From Verrucomicrobiales bacterium (GTDB taxonomy: Bacteria; Verrucomicrobiota; Verrucomicrobiia; Limisphaerales; UBA11320): a stretch of 64,000 nucleotides of DNA. Shown one piece after another: positions 27,228-36,305 of the stretch (positions are counted from its first letter, which is position 1; each line of letters starts with the position of its first letter). The notes under the pieces are model-generated. The model saw only the letters and a program-made list of their open reading frames with translations, searched no databases and had not been told where the DNA came from. Both the position numbers and the translations under genes were made by a program. The stretch spans positions 1 through 64,000 of the forward strand of contig JAEUHE010000055.1 of the NCBI GenBank assembly GCA_016793885.1, read 5' to 3'.

Positions 27228-28607
27228 TTATACAAAGGATCGCCTAGCCAGATCATAAGCCTCTCGCAACGCGACTCCATGAAGCTCCGCCGCCTGCTTG
27301 CAAGACTCATATTCAGGGGCAGCGTGAACGATCTTGCCGTCCAGCCAGCCTAGCTTCACCTGAATGTCGCCCAGAGAAGTTTTAGCAACGCGCAGCTCAC
27401 GCCGCAACTTTCGTCGCTCCCAAAGGCTGCGACGCACCCCAAATGCAGTGGTATCGCGAAGGATCAACTCGCAAAACCGGTCCGCCTCCGCCGGCGCGCA
27501 CAACACCGACAAGATCACCCCCGGACGGCTCTTCTTCATCTGAATCGGAGTGTAGAACACATCCAAAGCGCCGGAAGCGAGGGCTTTCTCGAGAAAAGAA
27601 CCCAAAATCTCCGAACTGACATCGTCGAGATTGGTCTCGAGCAAGACCACTTCATCGCGTTCCCAGTCATGAACTGCCACCTCTGCCGACTCACCGAACA
27701 GCACCCTCACCACATTGGGCCGAGTCTTGTTTTCCCGCCCCCCTAATCCATACCCGATGCGATCCACCTTAAGCCCGGCCAAGGGACCAAAACTCTCCGC
27801 AAACTCGGCCAAAAGGGCCGCGCCGGTCGGGGTCAGTAATTCCGCCGGCTCGTCTGTTTGCTGGATGCAGATCCCGCGGGCGCTCAGAATTTCTAAAGTG
27901 GCCGGCGCCGGAAGAGGGAATCGGCCATGGGCACACTGAACAAACCCTACCCCTTCAACGACCGGCCCCGCCAACACACGGGGCCGCCCCAGCAGGTCCA
28001 GACCTACGCACGCACCCACAATGTCCACGATGGAATCCACCGCGCCCACTTCATGAAAATGCACCTTGGCCGGAGGCATCCCGTGGATTTTCCCCTCCGA
28101 CACCGCAATCCGATGAAACACCGCCTGCACCTTCTCCTTCACCCACGCCGACAGCTCACTCTTTCGGATGAGATCTCGGATCTGAGCGTAGTTGCGGCCA
28201 TGCCCGTGTTCATGCCCGTGTTCATGCCCGTGTTCATGCCCATGTTCAGGCCCATGCTCATGCCCGTGCCCGTGCTCATGCCCGTGCTCATGCCCGTGCT
28301 CATGCCCGTGGGAATGGGAGTGGGAATGGGAATGACCGGTAGTTTGGCATTGGCCAGGGTCGTGAGCCTCGTCGTGATGATGCTCGGCCTCGTGAGAATG
28401 AGTTCCTGCCTCCTCCAGATGGACGTCAAACTTGGTGCCGGCGATTTGGCCGCGTTCTTGCCGCGAGACGTGCAGGTGATATCCACCCAGTCCGAGTTTC
28501 CGAAGCTCCGATTCCAGTTGCAACCGATCCACGCCCAGGTCCAACAGCGCGCCAATGAACATGTCGCCGCTGAGACCGCTAAAAATATCCAAATACAATG
28601 TTTTCAT
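27228..28607 (-). CDS. larC: Nickel-pincer cofactor biosynthesis protein LarC (nickel insertion)
   Basis: 459 residues. MKTLYLDIFSGLSGDMFIGA is the LarC family start. Family knowledge: LarC uses CTP to insert nickel into the thiocarboxylate precursor made by LarB and LarE. Residues 70-138 form an extreme His-rich stretch of repeated His-Gly-His-Glu units, likely to store or deliver nickel. Here larC is one continuous frame, unlike Lactobacillus plantarum, where a programmed frameshift joins LarC1 and LarC2. The start overlaps the larB stop (ATGA). Neither larE nor larA is in this window. Confidence 0.95.
   Translation of the reverse strand: MKTLYLDIFSGLSGDMFIGALLDLGVDRLQLESELRKLGLGGYHLHVSRQERGQIAGTKFDVHLEEAGTHSHEAEHHHDEAHDPGQCQTTGHSHSHSHSHGHEHGHEHGHEHGHGHEHGPEHGHEHGHEHGHEHGHGRNYAQIRDLIRKSELSAWVKEKVQAVFHRIAVSEGKIHGMPPAKVHFHEVGAVDSIVDIVGACVGLDLLGRPRVLAGPVVEGVGFVQCAHGRFPLPAPATLEILSARGICIQQTDEPAELLTPTGAALLAEFAESFGPLAGLKVDRIGYGLGGRENKTRPNVVRVLFGESAEVAVHDWERDEVVLLETNLDDVSSEILGSFLEKALASGALDVFYTPIQMKKSRPGVILSVLCAPAEADRFCELILRDTTAFGVRRSLWERRKLRRELRVAKTSLGDIQVKLGWLDGKIVHAAPEYESCKQAAELHGVALREAYDLARRSFV
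28199..28334. repeat. Tandem 12-bp repeat encoding the LarC His-rich tract
   Basis: Around nine to ten imperfect copies of CATGCCCGTGTT or CATGCCCGTGCT (plus-strand reading), grading into shorter 6-bp units towards 28334. On the coding strand they give His-Gly-His-Glu repeats. Lengths divisible by three keep the frame, so copy-number changes would lengthen or shorten the metal-binding tract without breaking LarC. Confidence 0.9.
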
Positions 28608-29368
28608 GAAAGTTGTCCCGCAGCCAAGGCATTGATCTGGGCGGCGGCATAGCCGGCGCCAAACCCGTTGTTAATGTTGACGACCGTGATACCACTGCTG
28701 CAACTGTTCAACATCGCCAGGAGCGCCGTCACCCCCCCGAAGCTGCTGCCATACCCCACGTCGGTCGGAACCGCGATGACCGGCTTGCTCACCAAACCGG
28801 AAACCACGCTCGGCAAGGCGCCCTCCATTCCCGCGACGGCAATGATGACTTGAGCCTTCTGGACCTCCTCCAACCGGCGCAGCAGCCGATGAAGTCCAGC
28901 CACGCCCACATCGTAAATCCGATCGACCCGATTTCCCATAAACTCAGCCGTCACCGCCGCCTCTTCGGCCACCGGCAGATCGCTCGTCCCGGCACACAGA
29001 ACCGCGATAGTTCCCGGCAATTTCGGCAACGGTTGGCTCTGCAAGGAAACGCAGCGAGCGGCGTCGTGAACAACGGCTCGACGAAAACGACGTCGTAGCG
29101 CCTTGATCTGGACCGCCTCGACCCGCGTGATCAGCACCCGCTTTTCGCTTTTCAAAAGCCGCTCAGCGATGGCCACCACCTGAGGGGCAGTCTTCCCGGC
29201 GCCATAAATCACCTCGGGGAAATTCTTGCGCAACGACCGGTGAAGATCCACCTGGGCGAAGCCGAGATCGTCCAGCGGAGCCGTTTGAAACGCACGCAGC
29301 ACGGTTCCGCGGTCCACTTGACCCTGCTTATACTGGTCTAAAAGGGCCAGCGCCTCAGCCGTCGTCAT
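28604..29368 (-). CDS. larB: Nickel-pincer cofactor biosynthesis protein LarB
   Basis: 254 residues from ATG at 29368, matching the roughly 246-residue size of known LarB; in-frame starts at 29407 and 29446 (GTG) would overlap the divergent gene's control region. The C-terminal half carries the PurE-like carboxylase fold (AVLCAGTSDLPVAEEAAVTA, GMEGALPSVVSGL, PTDVGYGSSFGG). Family knowledge: LarB carboxylates and hydrolyses nicotinic acid adenine dinucleotide, the first step towards the nickel-pincer nucleotide. It is upstream of larC and overlaps it by four bases. Confidence 0.93.
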   Translation of the reverse strand: MTTAEALALLDQYKQGQVDRGTVLRAFQTAPLDDLGFAQVDLHRSLRKNFPEVIYGAGKTAPQVVAIAERLLKSEKRVLITRVEAVQIKALRRRFRRAVVHDAARCVSLQSQPLPKLPGTIAVLCAGTSDLPVAEEAAVTAEFMGNRVDRIYDVGVAGLHRLLRRLEEVQKAQVIIAVAGMEGALPSVVSGLVSKPVIAVPTDVGYGSSFGGVTALLAMLNSCSSGITVVNINNGFGAGYAAAQINALAAGQLS

Positions 29369-29454
29369 GGGGGCAACGCTGCCAAGCTCCGCGACCGAAG
29401 TCAGCATTTTCTGGTGAGGAGAAGTTGTTTTCAGAATCGAAGGCACCTGTCTAA

Positions 29455-30669
29455 ATGGCCGCTATGCGTTCGTCATGGAATTTTCTGGGAGCAGGACAGC
29501 TGACCTTCGGGCCCAACTCCCTGAGCCAATTGGGGCCTTGGATTCAACGCCAAAGGCTGCAGCGATTGTTCGTGATCACTGACCAAAACCTGCTCCGGAT
29601 CGGCTTGGTCGACCGCCTCACCCAAGTCCTGGCAACCACCGGTGCACAGGTTGAGGTTTTCGCGGACGGCCAGCCCGAGCCTTCCGTAGCCCTGGCCCTC
29701 CGGGCATATGAAACGGCGCTGAGCTTCAAGCCGGATGGCATCGTGGGCTTGGGAGGCGGGAGTAACATGGACCTCGCGAAGATCCTGGCCACGCTGCTCA
29801 AGCATGGCGGCACACCATCCGACTACTTTGGCTTTGACCGGGTTCCCGGTCCCATCCTGCCGTTGGCCTGCATTCCCACCACGGCTGGCACCGGCAGTGA
29901 AGTGTCCCATGCAGCCGTTCTCACCGACGAACGAGAACAAATCAAGGTGAGCACCCTGAGTTCCTACCTTCGCCCCCAACTCGCGCTCGTAGATCCAACG
30001 CTCACCTACGGCTGTCCCGCGAAACCTACCGCCGACAGCGGGATGGATGCCTTGACTCACGCGATCGAAGCGTTCACCGCCGTCGACTATCGGCATCTCA
30101 ACGTGCCCGCAGGGCAACCAACACCCTACGAAGGAAAGACTCCCATGGGCGACCTCTTCGCCGAAAAAGCCATACGCCTCATTGCAGCGCACTTGGTCAC
30201 CGCTGTGCGACAGCCCCAAAACGAAGAAGCGCGGCACGGCATGGCCCTCGCTGCCACGTTGGCCGGCTTGGCTTTCTCAAACTGTGCCGTCGCTGTGGTC
30301 CATGCCCTCGAATACCCACTGGGAGCTGTGCTCCACGTGTCCCATGGAGCTGGGAACGGTCTACTTCTCCCTTTTGTGATGCGCTATAACCTTAACGCGA
30401 GACTTCGGGAATTTGCCCAGATCGCTGAGTGGATGGGGGTAAAGACCGCCGGACTCAGTGAGCAGGAGGCGGGTGAAGCCGGGATCCAAAGGATCGAAGA
30501 ACTTAAACGGGAGTTGGGGATTCCAGAAAATCTGAGACAGATTGGAGCCACGCGGGATCAGCTGCCCGGGTTCGCGGAGAAGGCCTTTGGCATCAAGCGC
30601 TTGATGCTGCTGAATCCGCGTTCGCCCTCCCTGGAGGATCTGCAGGGGATTCTCGCAGCAGCGTTTTGA
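29455..30669 (+). CDS. Iron-type (group III) alcohol dehydrogenase
   Basis: 404 residues. The family layout is intact: nucleotide-binding GGGS at 100-103, PTTAGTGSEV at 141-150 and the metal ligands Asp198, His202 (DSGMDALTHAIEAF), His283 and His297 (HVSHGAGNG). It probably interconverts an alcohol or hydroxy-acid with its carbonyl using NAD(P); the substrate is unknown. It is divergent from larB with fewer than 100 bases between. Its position suggests, but does not prove, a shared role with a nickel-pincer (LarA-like) hydroxy-acid enzyme. ATG at 29464 is an alternative start. Confidence 0.92.
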   Translation: MAAMRSSWNFLGAGQLTFGPNSLSQLGPWIQRQRLQRLFVITDQNLLRIGLVDRLTQVLATTGAQVEVFADGQPEPSVALALRAYETALSFKPDGIVGLGGGSNMDLAKILATLLKHGGTPSDYFGFDRVPGPILPLACIPTTAGTGSEVSHAAVLTDEREQIKVSTLSSYLRPQLALVDPTLTYGCPAKPTADSGMDALTHAIEAFTAVDYRHLNVPAGQPTPYEGKTPMGDLFAEKAIRLIAAHLVTAVRQPQNEEARHGMALAATLAGLAFSNCAVAVVHALEYPLGAVLHVSHGAGNGLLLPFVMRYNLNARLREFAQIAEWMGVKTAGLSEQEAGEAGIQRIEELKRELGIPENLRQIGATRDQLPGFAEKAFGIKRLMLLNPRSPSLEDLQGILAAAF

Positions 30670-30694
30670 GCATCGAAATTCCCCGAGTGGGTAT

Positions 30695-30723
30695 TTGACC
30701 CCGGCCCCCCCCTTCCCTATGCT
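30695..30723 (+). promoter_or_regulatory. Sigma-70-type promoter of serA
   Basis: TTGACC (30695-30700), a 17-nt spacer rich in C, and TATGCT (30718-30723). The predicted transcription start near 30730 lies only about 8 nt before the ATG at 30738, so the messenger would be almost leaderless. No ribosome-binding site is seen before the ATG, which agrees. Confidence 0.55.
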
Positions 30724-30737
30724 AGGCTGCCTTGTTT

Positions 30738-32330
30738 ATGAACGTGATGATTTGTGATCCGATTTCGCCCAAAGGCATCGCCCTCTTTAAGCAGCAGTCG
30801 CAGTTTAAAGTGACGGTGCTCGAAAAGCGCCTCCCGGAGGCGGAACTACTGCCCCTGGTGGCGGAAGTCGAAGCTTTGGTAGTTCGCTCCGAGACGAAGA
30901 TCACACGCCGAGTGATCGAAGCCGCTCCCAAGCTCAAAGTGGTTGGTAGAGCGGGGGTTGGGGTTGACAACGTGGATGTTGAAGCCGCGACCCAGAGGGG
31001 TATCGTGGTCATGAACACCCCGAGCGGCAACACGATCTCTACGGCTGAACTGACCTTTTCCATGCTGATGGCTCTGGCCAGACACATTCCGCAGGCCCAT
31101 GGGTCGATGAAGGCCGGGGAGTGGAATCGCAAAGCGTTCTCCGGAACCGAGCTCTATAGCAAGACCCTGGGAGTCCTGGGCATGGGCCGGATTGGCACCG
31201 AGGTTGCCCGGCGCGCCCAGGCATTCGGCATGACGGTTCTGGCCTATGATCCCTACCTGTCGGCCGCTCGGGCAAAAGCGATGGGAGTTGAGACCCTTTC
31301 GTTGGAAGAGCTGTATGCTCGAGCCGACTTCATCACGGTTCATATGCCCATGACCGAGGAGACCAAGGGCATGATCAACGCCACCACCATGGCCAAGATG
31401 AAGAAGGGGGTGCGACTGCTCAACTGCGCACGAGGGGGCATCATCATCGAGAACGACCTGGTGGACGCCATCAAGTCCGGTCAAGTAGCGGGCGCCGCTC
31501 TCGATGTCTATGAGTCCGAACCGCTCGCCAAGGATCATCCCCTCCGCGCCCTCCCGCAGGTCATCATGACCCCGCACCTCGGGGCCAGCACCGACGAGGC
31601 GCAGGAAAATGTAGGCATCGAGGTCGCCGAGGCGATCACCGACTACCTTTTGAACGGAGCGGTGCGAAATGCGGTCAACCTTCCGAACTTGGACGCCAAA
31701 ACTTACGCCCAAGTGAAGCCGTACCTGACCTTGGGGGAGAAGCTGGGACGACTGCTAGCCCAACTGGCCCCCAAACAAAACGACCGAATCTATATCACTT
31801 ACGGCGGTAAAGCGCAGGAATTGCCCACGACCGACCCTGTAACCCGAGCCATCGTGCGCGGGTTTCTCGAGCCGAGCGCTGGCAAGGACCTGAATTACGT
31901 CAACGTGAGAACCATCGCTTCAGCCCGAGGATTGACCATCGAGGAGAGGAAGTCTGACGAGCCGGTCACGTTCAATGAATGGCTGCACGTGGCGGTGTTC
32001 TCAGGCGACCAGAAAGTCTCCGCCGGGGGCACCTTCTTCGGCTCCCCGAACAACCCGCGCATTGTCCGAGTGCTCAGCCAACCAGTCGAGCTGAACCTCG
32101 ATGGAATTTTCCTCCTGCTCAACAACAAGGACCGTCCCGGGATCGTAGGATATCTGGGAACCTTGCTGGCCAAGCACGGAGTGAACATCGCCAGCATGAG
32201 CCTTAGCCGGGATGCTGCCGGCGGCCAGGCACTCTCCGTGTTCCAACTGGACAGCGTCCCTCCGCAATCGCTTTTGACAGAGATTCACAACGATAAGGAC
32301 ATCAGCAATGTTCGAGTCGTGAGGCTCTGA
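30738..32330 (+). CDS. serA: D-3-phosphoglycerate dehydrogenase
   Basis: 530 residues from ATG at 30738 (TTG at 30732 is possible). It oxidises 3-phosphoglycerate to 3-phosphohydroxypyruvate with NAD, the first committed step of serine synthesis. Visible parts: NAD motif GVLGMGRIGTEVARR around 145-160, the active-site Arg in NCARGGII, Glu in YESEPL and His in TPHLGAST, then an allosteric substrate-binding domain (about 310-450) and a C-terminal ACT domain (DRPGIVGYLGTLLAKHGVNI) for serine feedback. This long form matches the type found in Bacillus and mycobacteria. Confidence 0.96.
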   Translation: MNVMICDPISPKGIALFKQQSQFKVTVLEKRLPEAELLPLVAEVEALVVRSETKITRRVIEAAPKLKVVGRAGVGVDNVDVEAATQRGIVVMNTPSGNTISTAELTFSMLMALARHIPQAHGSMKAGEWNRKAFSGTELYSKTLGVLGMGRIGTEVARRAQAFGMTVLAYDPYLSAARAKAMGVETLSLEELYARADFITVHMPMTEETKGMINATTMAKMKKGVRLLNCARGGIIIENDLVDAIKSGQVAGAALDVYESEPLAKDHPLRALPQVIMTPHLGASTDEAQENVGIEVAEAITDYLLNGAVRNAVNLPNLDAKTYAQVKPYLTLGEKLGRLLAQLAPKQNDRIYITYGGKAQELPTTDPVTRAIVRGFLEPSAGKDLNYVNVRTIASARGLTIEERKSDEPVTFNEWLHVAVFSGDQKVSAGGTFFGSPNNPRIVRVLSQPVELNLDGIFLLLNNKDRPGIVGYLGTLLAKHGVNIASMSLSRDAAGGQALSVFQLDSVPPQSLLTEIHNDKDISNVRVVRL

Positions 32331-32360
32331 TGGTGATGAAACACCGCCGGTCACCCAACT

Positions 32361-33440
32361 ATGAATCCGCCAACCCAACTTCTTAAACCGCTCGGTCTGC
32401 CCCTGCTGATGGGCGCTCTGCTTGCCATAGCGATCCCCGCGCCCGCAGCGGATACGCTCACCTCCCTCTTTGGTGACCCAGTGATCGCCACCGGTAAAAA
32501 TGTCGAGGTCAAGCGCAGTCAGCTGGACGAGGCGTTCATCTCCTATCGCGCCAATCTGGCGGCCCGGGGCGACGACATCCAGGACGATCAACGGACACGC
32601 AAGGAGATCGGGCTGCTGGAACGCATCATCCTGACCCAGGTCCTCACCAGCCGCGCCACGGAAAGCGACCGGACCAACGCGGCCGCCATGGCCACCCGGT
32701 TCTTGGCGGACGCTCGAAAGTCAGCCGGCGAGAGCGACGAAGCCTTTGAGCGGCATCTCCGCGCCCTAGGACTCACTGGGAAAAAATTCACGGAACGGGT
32801 GAAGGAGCAGTCGTTGGTGGAAACCATCCTGGATCGGGAGCTGAAAACCTCCATCAGCGTCACCGAAGCCGACGTCAAAAAATTCTACAGTGAAAACACG
32901 ACCCGATTCCAGCAACCCGAGATCGCCAAGGGAAATCACATTATCGGCTACACCAAGGATCCCCGGACGGGAACCGAGCTCACGGCCGAGCAGGTCCGTG
33001 TGAAACGCGAGCGACTGCAGCGCGCGCAGACCAGAGCCAAGGCCGGGGAAGACTTTCTCACCCTGCTCAAGGAGTATTCGGACGACCCGAACGCAGCCGA
33101 GCGCAAAGGCGAATTCGTCATTCCCCGACTGGGCAAACTTCCGGAAATCGAAAGTGCCGTTTTCACCCTGCCGATCAACGCGGTAAGCGACATCATCGTC
33201 ACGCCGAACGCGCTGCACGTGCTGAAGGTGACGGAGCGAACGCCCGCCCGCCAAACCGAGTTCGAAAAGGTGCAGGAGGACATCCGAAAGCATCTCGCGC
33301 ATCGGGAGATGGAGAAACGACTTCCCGAGTTCTTCGCCAAACTGAAATCCGAGGCCAACCTGCAGATCAAGGATCCCAAGTATAAGGCGGTTCTTGAAAC
33401 CACCTCCTCCGACGCCTTCGAGAACACGTTGGGGAAATAG
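32361..33440 (+). CDS. Periplasmic PpiC/SurA-type peptidyl-prolyl isomerase
   Basis: 359 residues with a Sec signal peptide (about residues 1-30, ending PAPAA). A SurA-like N-terminal helical chaperone region follows, then a parvulin domain at about 185-300 (FQQPEIAKGNHIIGYTKDP, AGEDFLTLLKEYSDDPNAAE, GKLPEIESAVFTLPINAVSD). It probably helps fold secreted or outer-membrane proteins. It lies 30 nt after serA on the same strand and may be co-transcribed. Chaperone activity may matter more than isomerase activity, as in SurA (inference). Confidence 0.9.
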   Translation: MNPPTQLLKPLGLPLLMGALLAIAIPAPAADTLTSLFGDPVIATGKNVEVKRSQLDEAFISYRANLAARGDDIQDDQRTRKEIGLLERIILTQVLTSRATESDRTNAAAMATRFLADARKSAGESDEAFERHLRALGLTGKKFTERVKEQSLVETILDRELKTSISVTEADVKKFYSENTTRFQQPEIAKGNHIIGYTKDPRTGTELTAEQVRVKRERLQRAQTRAKAGEDFLTLLKEYSDDPNAAERKGEFVIPRLGKLPEIESAVFTLPINAVSDIIVTPNALHVLKVTERTPARQTEFEKVQEDIRKHLAHREMEKRLPEFFAKLKSEANLQIKDPKYKAVLETTSSDAFENTLGK

Positions 33441-33544
33441 CGTAAAGTCGGGACGGGGGCAGCCACTCTCCGCCTTCCCCCAAGGCAGAGGAAACATGGC
33501 CCACACGTGTTCGAACGGAATGGGGGCCAAACGCCTCACCTGCC

Positions 33545-36058
33545 GTGGACTCGTTCTCTGGAATTTTTGCGGACCACTCAGGCCTCAACCAGGTCTCGGT
33601 GCCCGACCTCTGGCAACAGCAAGCTGTCGCGGCGCTGCGTGATGGCAAGGATGTGGTGGTGCACGCGCCCACCGGCTCCGGCAAGACGCTGGTATTCGAA
33701 CTCTGGAGCCATCAGGGCCGCCCCAAAGGACAGGCCATCTACACGGTCCCGACTCGAGCGCTTGCCAATGACAAGCTGGCGGAGTGGAGGGGTCGAGGCT
33801 GGAACGTAGGCATCGCCACCGGGGACCTGGCCGAGAACCTCGATGCTCCCATCATCGTCGCGACTCTCGAAACCCAGAAAAGGCGGCTGATCCGCGGGGA
33901 GGGCCCCCAGCTGCTGGTCGTGGACGAATATCAGATGCTCGGCGATCCTGATCGAGGGTTGAACTATGAACTCGCGATCGCCCTTGCTCCCGCCCACACG
34001 CAATTGCTGCTGCTGAGCGGCAGCGTGGCCAACCCACACGATCTGGTCAAATGGTTGACCCGTTTGGGCCGCAGCGCCGTTCTGATCCGACATGAGGAGA
34101 GGGCGGTGCCGCTGGAGGAGGTTCACGCCAACAGCTTGAACCACCACGTGCCCACCGAAATCAAAGGGTACTGGCCTCGGCTGATCGCCCGCGTGCTGGC
34201 CGAGGGATTGGGTCCGCTTCTGGTTTTCGCTCCGCGCCGCCAGGCCGCCGAGGAACTGGCCGCCGAACTCTCCCGCTTCCTACCCACCCCGAATCCTCTC
34301 TCGCTCACCGTGGAGCAGAAGCAGCTGGTCGGCGATCATCTCTACAAGCTGTTGAAAAACCGGGTCGCCTACCATCATAGCGGCCTCAGTTACGGAGCTC
34401 GAGCAGGGGTCATCGAACCGCTGGCCAAGGCAGGGCAGCTCCGAGTCGTGGTGGCGACCATGGGCCTGGCCGCCGGCATTAACTTCTCACTCCGCAGCGT
34501 CGCCCTCGCCGGAGAATCGTACCGCCGAGATCAGGTCGAACAGCCGCTGCGGCCCGACGAACTCATCCAAATGTTCGGGCGCGCGGGTCGACGAGGCATC
34601 GACGAGGTCGGATACGTCATCGTCACCGCCAATGAGATTCGCATGCACGAAGCTCACCCGGGACATCTCAGCCGAACCGCGCAGGTGGATTGGAGCGCCC
34701 TGCTCGGCCTCATGCGGGAAGCCGCCCTACAAGGGAAGGAACCGTTCGCCGAGGCGGTTCGCGCTCAGGAGCGGCTGTTCACCACCAAGCCCATCTGGCT
34801 CGGGGTGGAAGAATCGCTGAAGAATCCAAATCCCCCGTGCGGATTGAGCACCGACACCGAGAGAGCTCGCCACGTGCGGCGACGGGTGCGGGAATTCCTC
34901 AATCCGCAGGGAGAATGGGAAGCTTGGAAGCCGCTGGTAGATCGCCCGGCGGGTGAGGTGATCAGCCCTCAGCCAGCCGAGGCCGTGGAGCCGGCAAACG
35001 GCAGCAGCGTTCCACCCGCGTGGGTGACAGTGCTGAGCGTGCCCGAGGCCCTGGAGAAGATCGGGTTCGGCGGACTGACCGTGATTGAAGAGCGGGAAGG
35101 AAGGAAGATCTGGGGACGAAGCCTGACGGTCGCTGATGTCACTCACGACCAGAAGGTCGTGCTGACCAAATGGACGAGGCGGATCACCGCTTGGGGCCGA
35201 CGAGAGACCACCCTCGCCCTATGGGAGACCGAGGTCCTGCCCATCCTGAAGCGAAACCTCGCCGCCAAAAAGCTACCGATCGTGCGCACCGAACGTCACG
35301 AGTTCAACATCACTGCGTTCGTCAGCCTCGAGGAACAGCCGCTCAAAGCGCTGATCGACCGCCATGGCCAGGCACTCTGGCAGCCGCCTATCCGGGACGT
35401 GACCCCCACCGATTGCGGCAAATGCTCCCTGGCCCCCACCTGCCAGACGATTTCCGCCGCACCCGGCGTCGCCGCAATGTGGCGTCGGCTGGGATTAGTA
35501 AGCGCCAACGGTCGCCCCACTCGTCGGGGGGAGATTGTCAGCTGCTTCGCCCACGGAGACGGGCTGGCCGTAGCAGCCGGGCTGGAGGATGAAACCTATC
35601 CCATCAGTGAGATGGTGTATGATCTGGCCGACCTCGATGCTGGATTCCGCTTCTGCGGGGAGGAAAATCGGTGGGCCGGCCGCCTCGCTCTGTGCTGCCA
35701 CCAGGTGTTCGGGTTTCAAAGCATCCCAGGCTACCTGGAGAACGGACTTCCTTTGAAGTATGGCTCTGGAGCCGAGACGATCGTGGCCTCGGTGCATCGG
35801 GATCCTGCCTCGAAATCGAAATGGGTGCGGCCCTTCCTAGGCATGGGGGATATTGATCGGATGATCATCGAGTGGCGAAGCCTGCTGCGGCAGATTACGC
35901 ACTCTCCGGCGATCGAGTGGGATCGTTGGAGCAGCCTGCAGACGCTGGCGAAGGAGATCCTCGCGGAGACCGAGTCTCCGACGCTCATCGATCTGCCGCC
36001 GCTGGAATACACTCAGACGAAACGCGTCGATCATCGACTGGCTCTTCGACGCCACTAG
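33545..36058 (+). CDS. DEYQ-box superfamily 2 helicase with C-terminal Cys cluster
   Basis: 837 residues from GTG at 33545. The helicase core is complete: Q-like region, Walker A APTGSGKT at 41-48, motif Ia PTRALANDK, Walker B VVDEYQ at 125-130 (DEYQ rather than DEAD or DEAH), motif III SGS at 158-160, and MGLAAGINF and QMFGRAGRRGID as motifs V and VI. That set resembles the Ski2/Hel308 group. Around residue 623 a Cys motif (DCGKCSLAPTC) suggests Zn or iron-sulfur binding. The target is unknown; DNA repair or RNA turnover are both possible. The frame ends 243 bases before the convergent FemAB-like gene. Confidence 0.85.
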   Translation: MDSFSGIFADHSGLNQVSVPDLWQQQAVAALRDGKDVVVHAPTGSGKTLVFELWSHQGRPKGQAIYTVPTRALANDKLAEWRGRGWNVGIATGDLAENLDAPIIVATLETQKRRLIRGEGPQLLVVDEYQMLGDPDRGLNYELAIALAPAHTQLLLLSGSVANPHDLVKWLTRLGRSAVLIRHEERAVPLEEVHANSLNHHVPTEIKGYWPRLIARVLAEGLGPLLVFAPRRQAAEELAAELSRFLPTPNPLSLTVEQKQLVGDHLYKLLKNRVAYHHSGLSYGARAGVIEPLAKAGQLRVVVATMGLAAGINFSLRSVALAGESYRRDQVEQPLRPDELIQMFGRAGRRGIDEVGYVIVTANEIRMHEAHPGHLSRTAQVDWSALLGLMREAALQGKEPFAEAVRAQERLFTTKPIWLGVEESLKNPNPPCGLSTDTERARHVRRRVREFLNPQGEWEAWKPLVDRPAGEVISPQPAEAVEPANGSSVPPAWVTVLSVPEALEKIGFGGLTVIEEREGRKIWGRSLTVADVTHDQKVVLTKWTRRITAWGRRETTLALWETEVLPILKRNLAAKKLPIVRTERHEFNITAFVSLEEQPLKALIDRHGQALWQPPIRDVTPTDCGKCSLAPTCQTISAAPGVAAMWRRLGLVSANGRPTRRGEIVSCFAHGDGLAVAAGLEDETYPISEMVYDLADLDAGFRFCGEENRWAGRLALCCHQVFGFQSIPGYLENGLPLKYGSGAETIVASVHRDPASKSKWVRPFLGMGDIDRMIIEWRSLLRQITHSPAIEWDRWSSLQTLAKEILAETESPTLIDLPPLEYTQTKRVDHRLALRRH

Positions 36059-36220
36059 CAGGCCGTCGGACTTAGAATGTCGTTCGGTCTGACCGCTTAG
36101 AACCGGTTTGTTTTGCCTCAATTCATCCCGCTCCGCTTGCTTTTCAGACCGCCCCCACCATTCGGTGTAGTCTTTTCGGAGTGTAGGCAGCACATCGGCT
36201 CTTTTCCGCAGGAAAAATAT

Positions 36221-36305
36221 CTAGCAGCAAACACCGCCGACGCGATCCCCCAGTTTCCGCACCTCACAACAGCCGTGCCATCGCGACGGCGGTGTTTGCT
36301 GCTAG
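36221..36305 (-). terminator. Long hairpin overlapping the FemAB-like stop codon
   Basis: Two 26-nt arms, 36221-36246 and 36280-36305, are inverted copies with a single mismatch, separated by a 33-nt loop. The right arm contains the stop codon of the minus-strand gene. On that strand the stem is followed by ATATTTTT, so it could act as a terminator between convergent genes. The arm length is well above an ordinary terminator, so a mobile palindromic repeat is the alternative. Confidence 0.65.

Noticed and set aside
28199-28334. Possible CRISPR-like array
   Set aside because: The units are 12 bp, directly tandem and coding; there are no spacers of regular size and no cas genes.
27228-28607. 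Programmed frameshift in larC, as in Lactobacillus
   Set aside because: The frame is continuous from start to stop; no slippery site is required.
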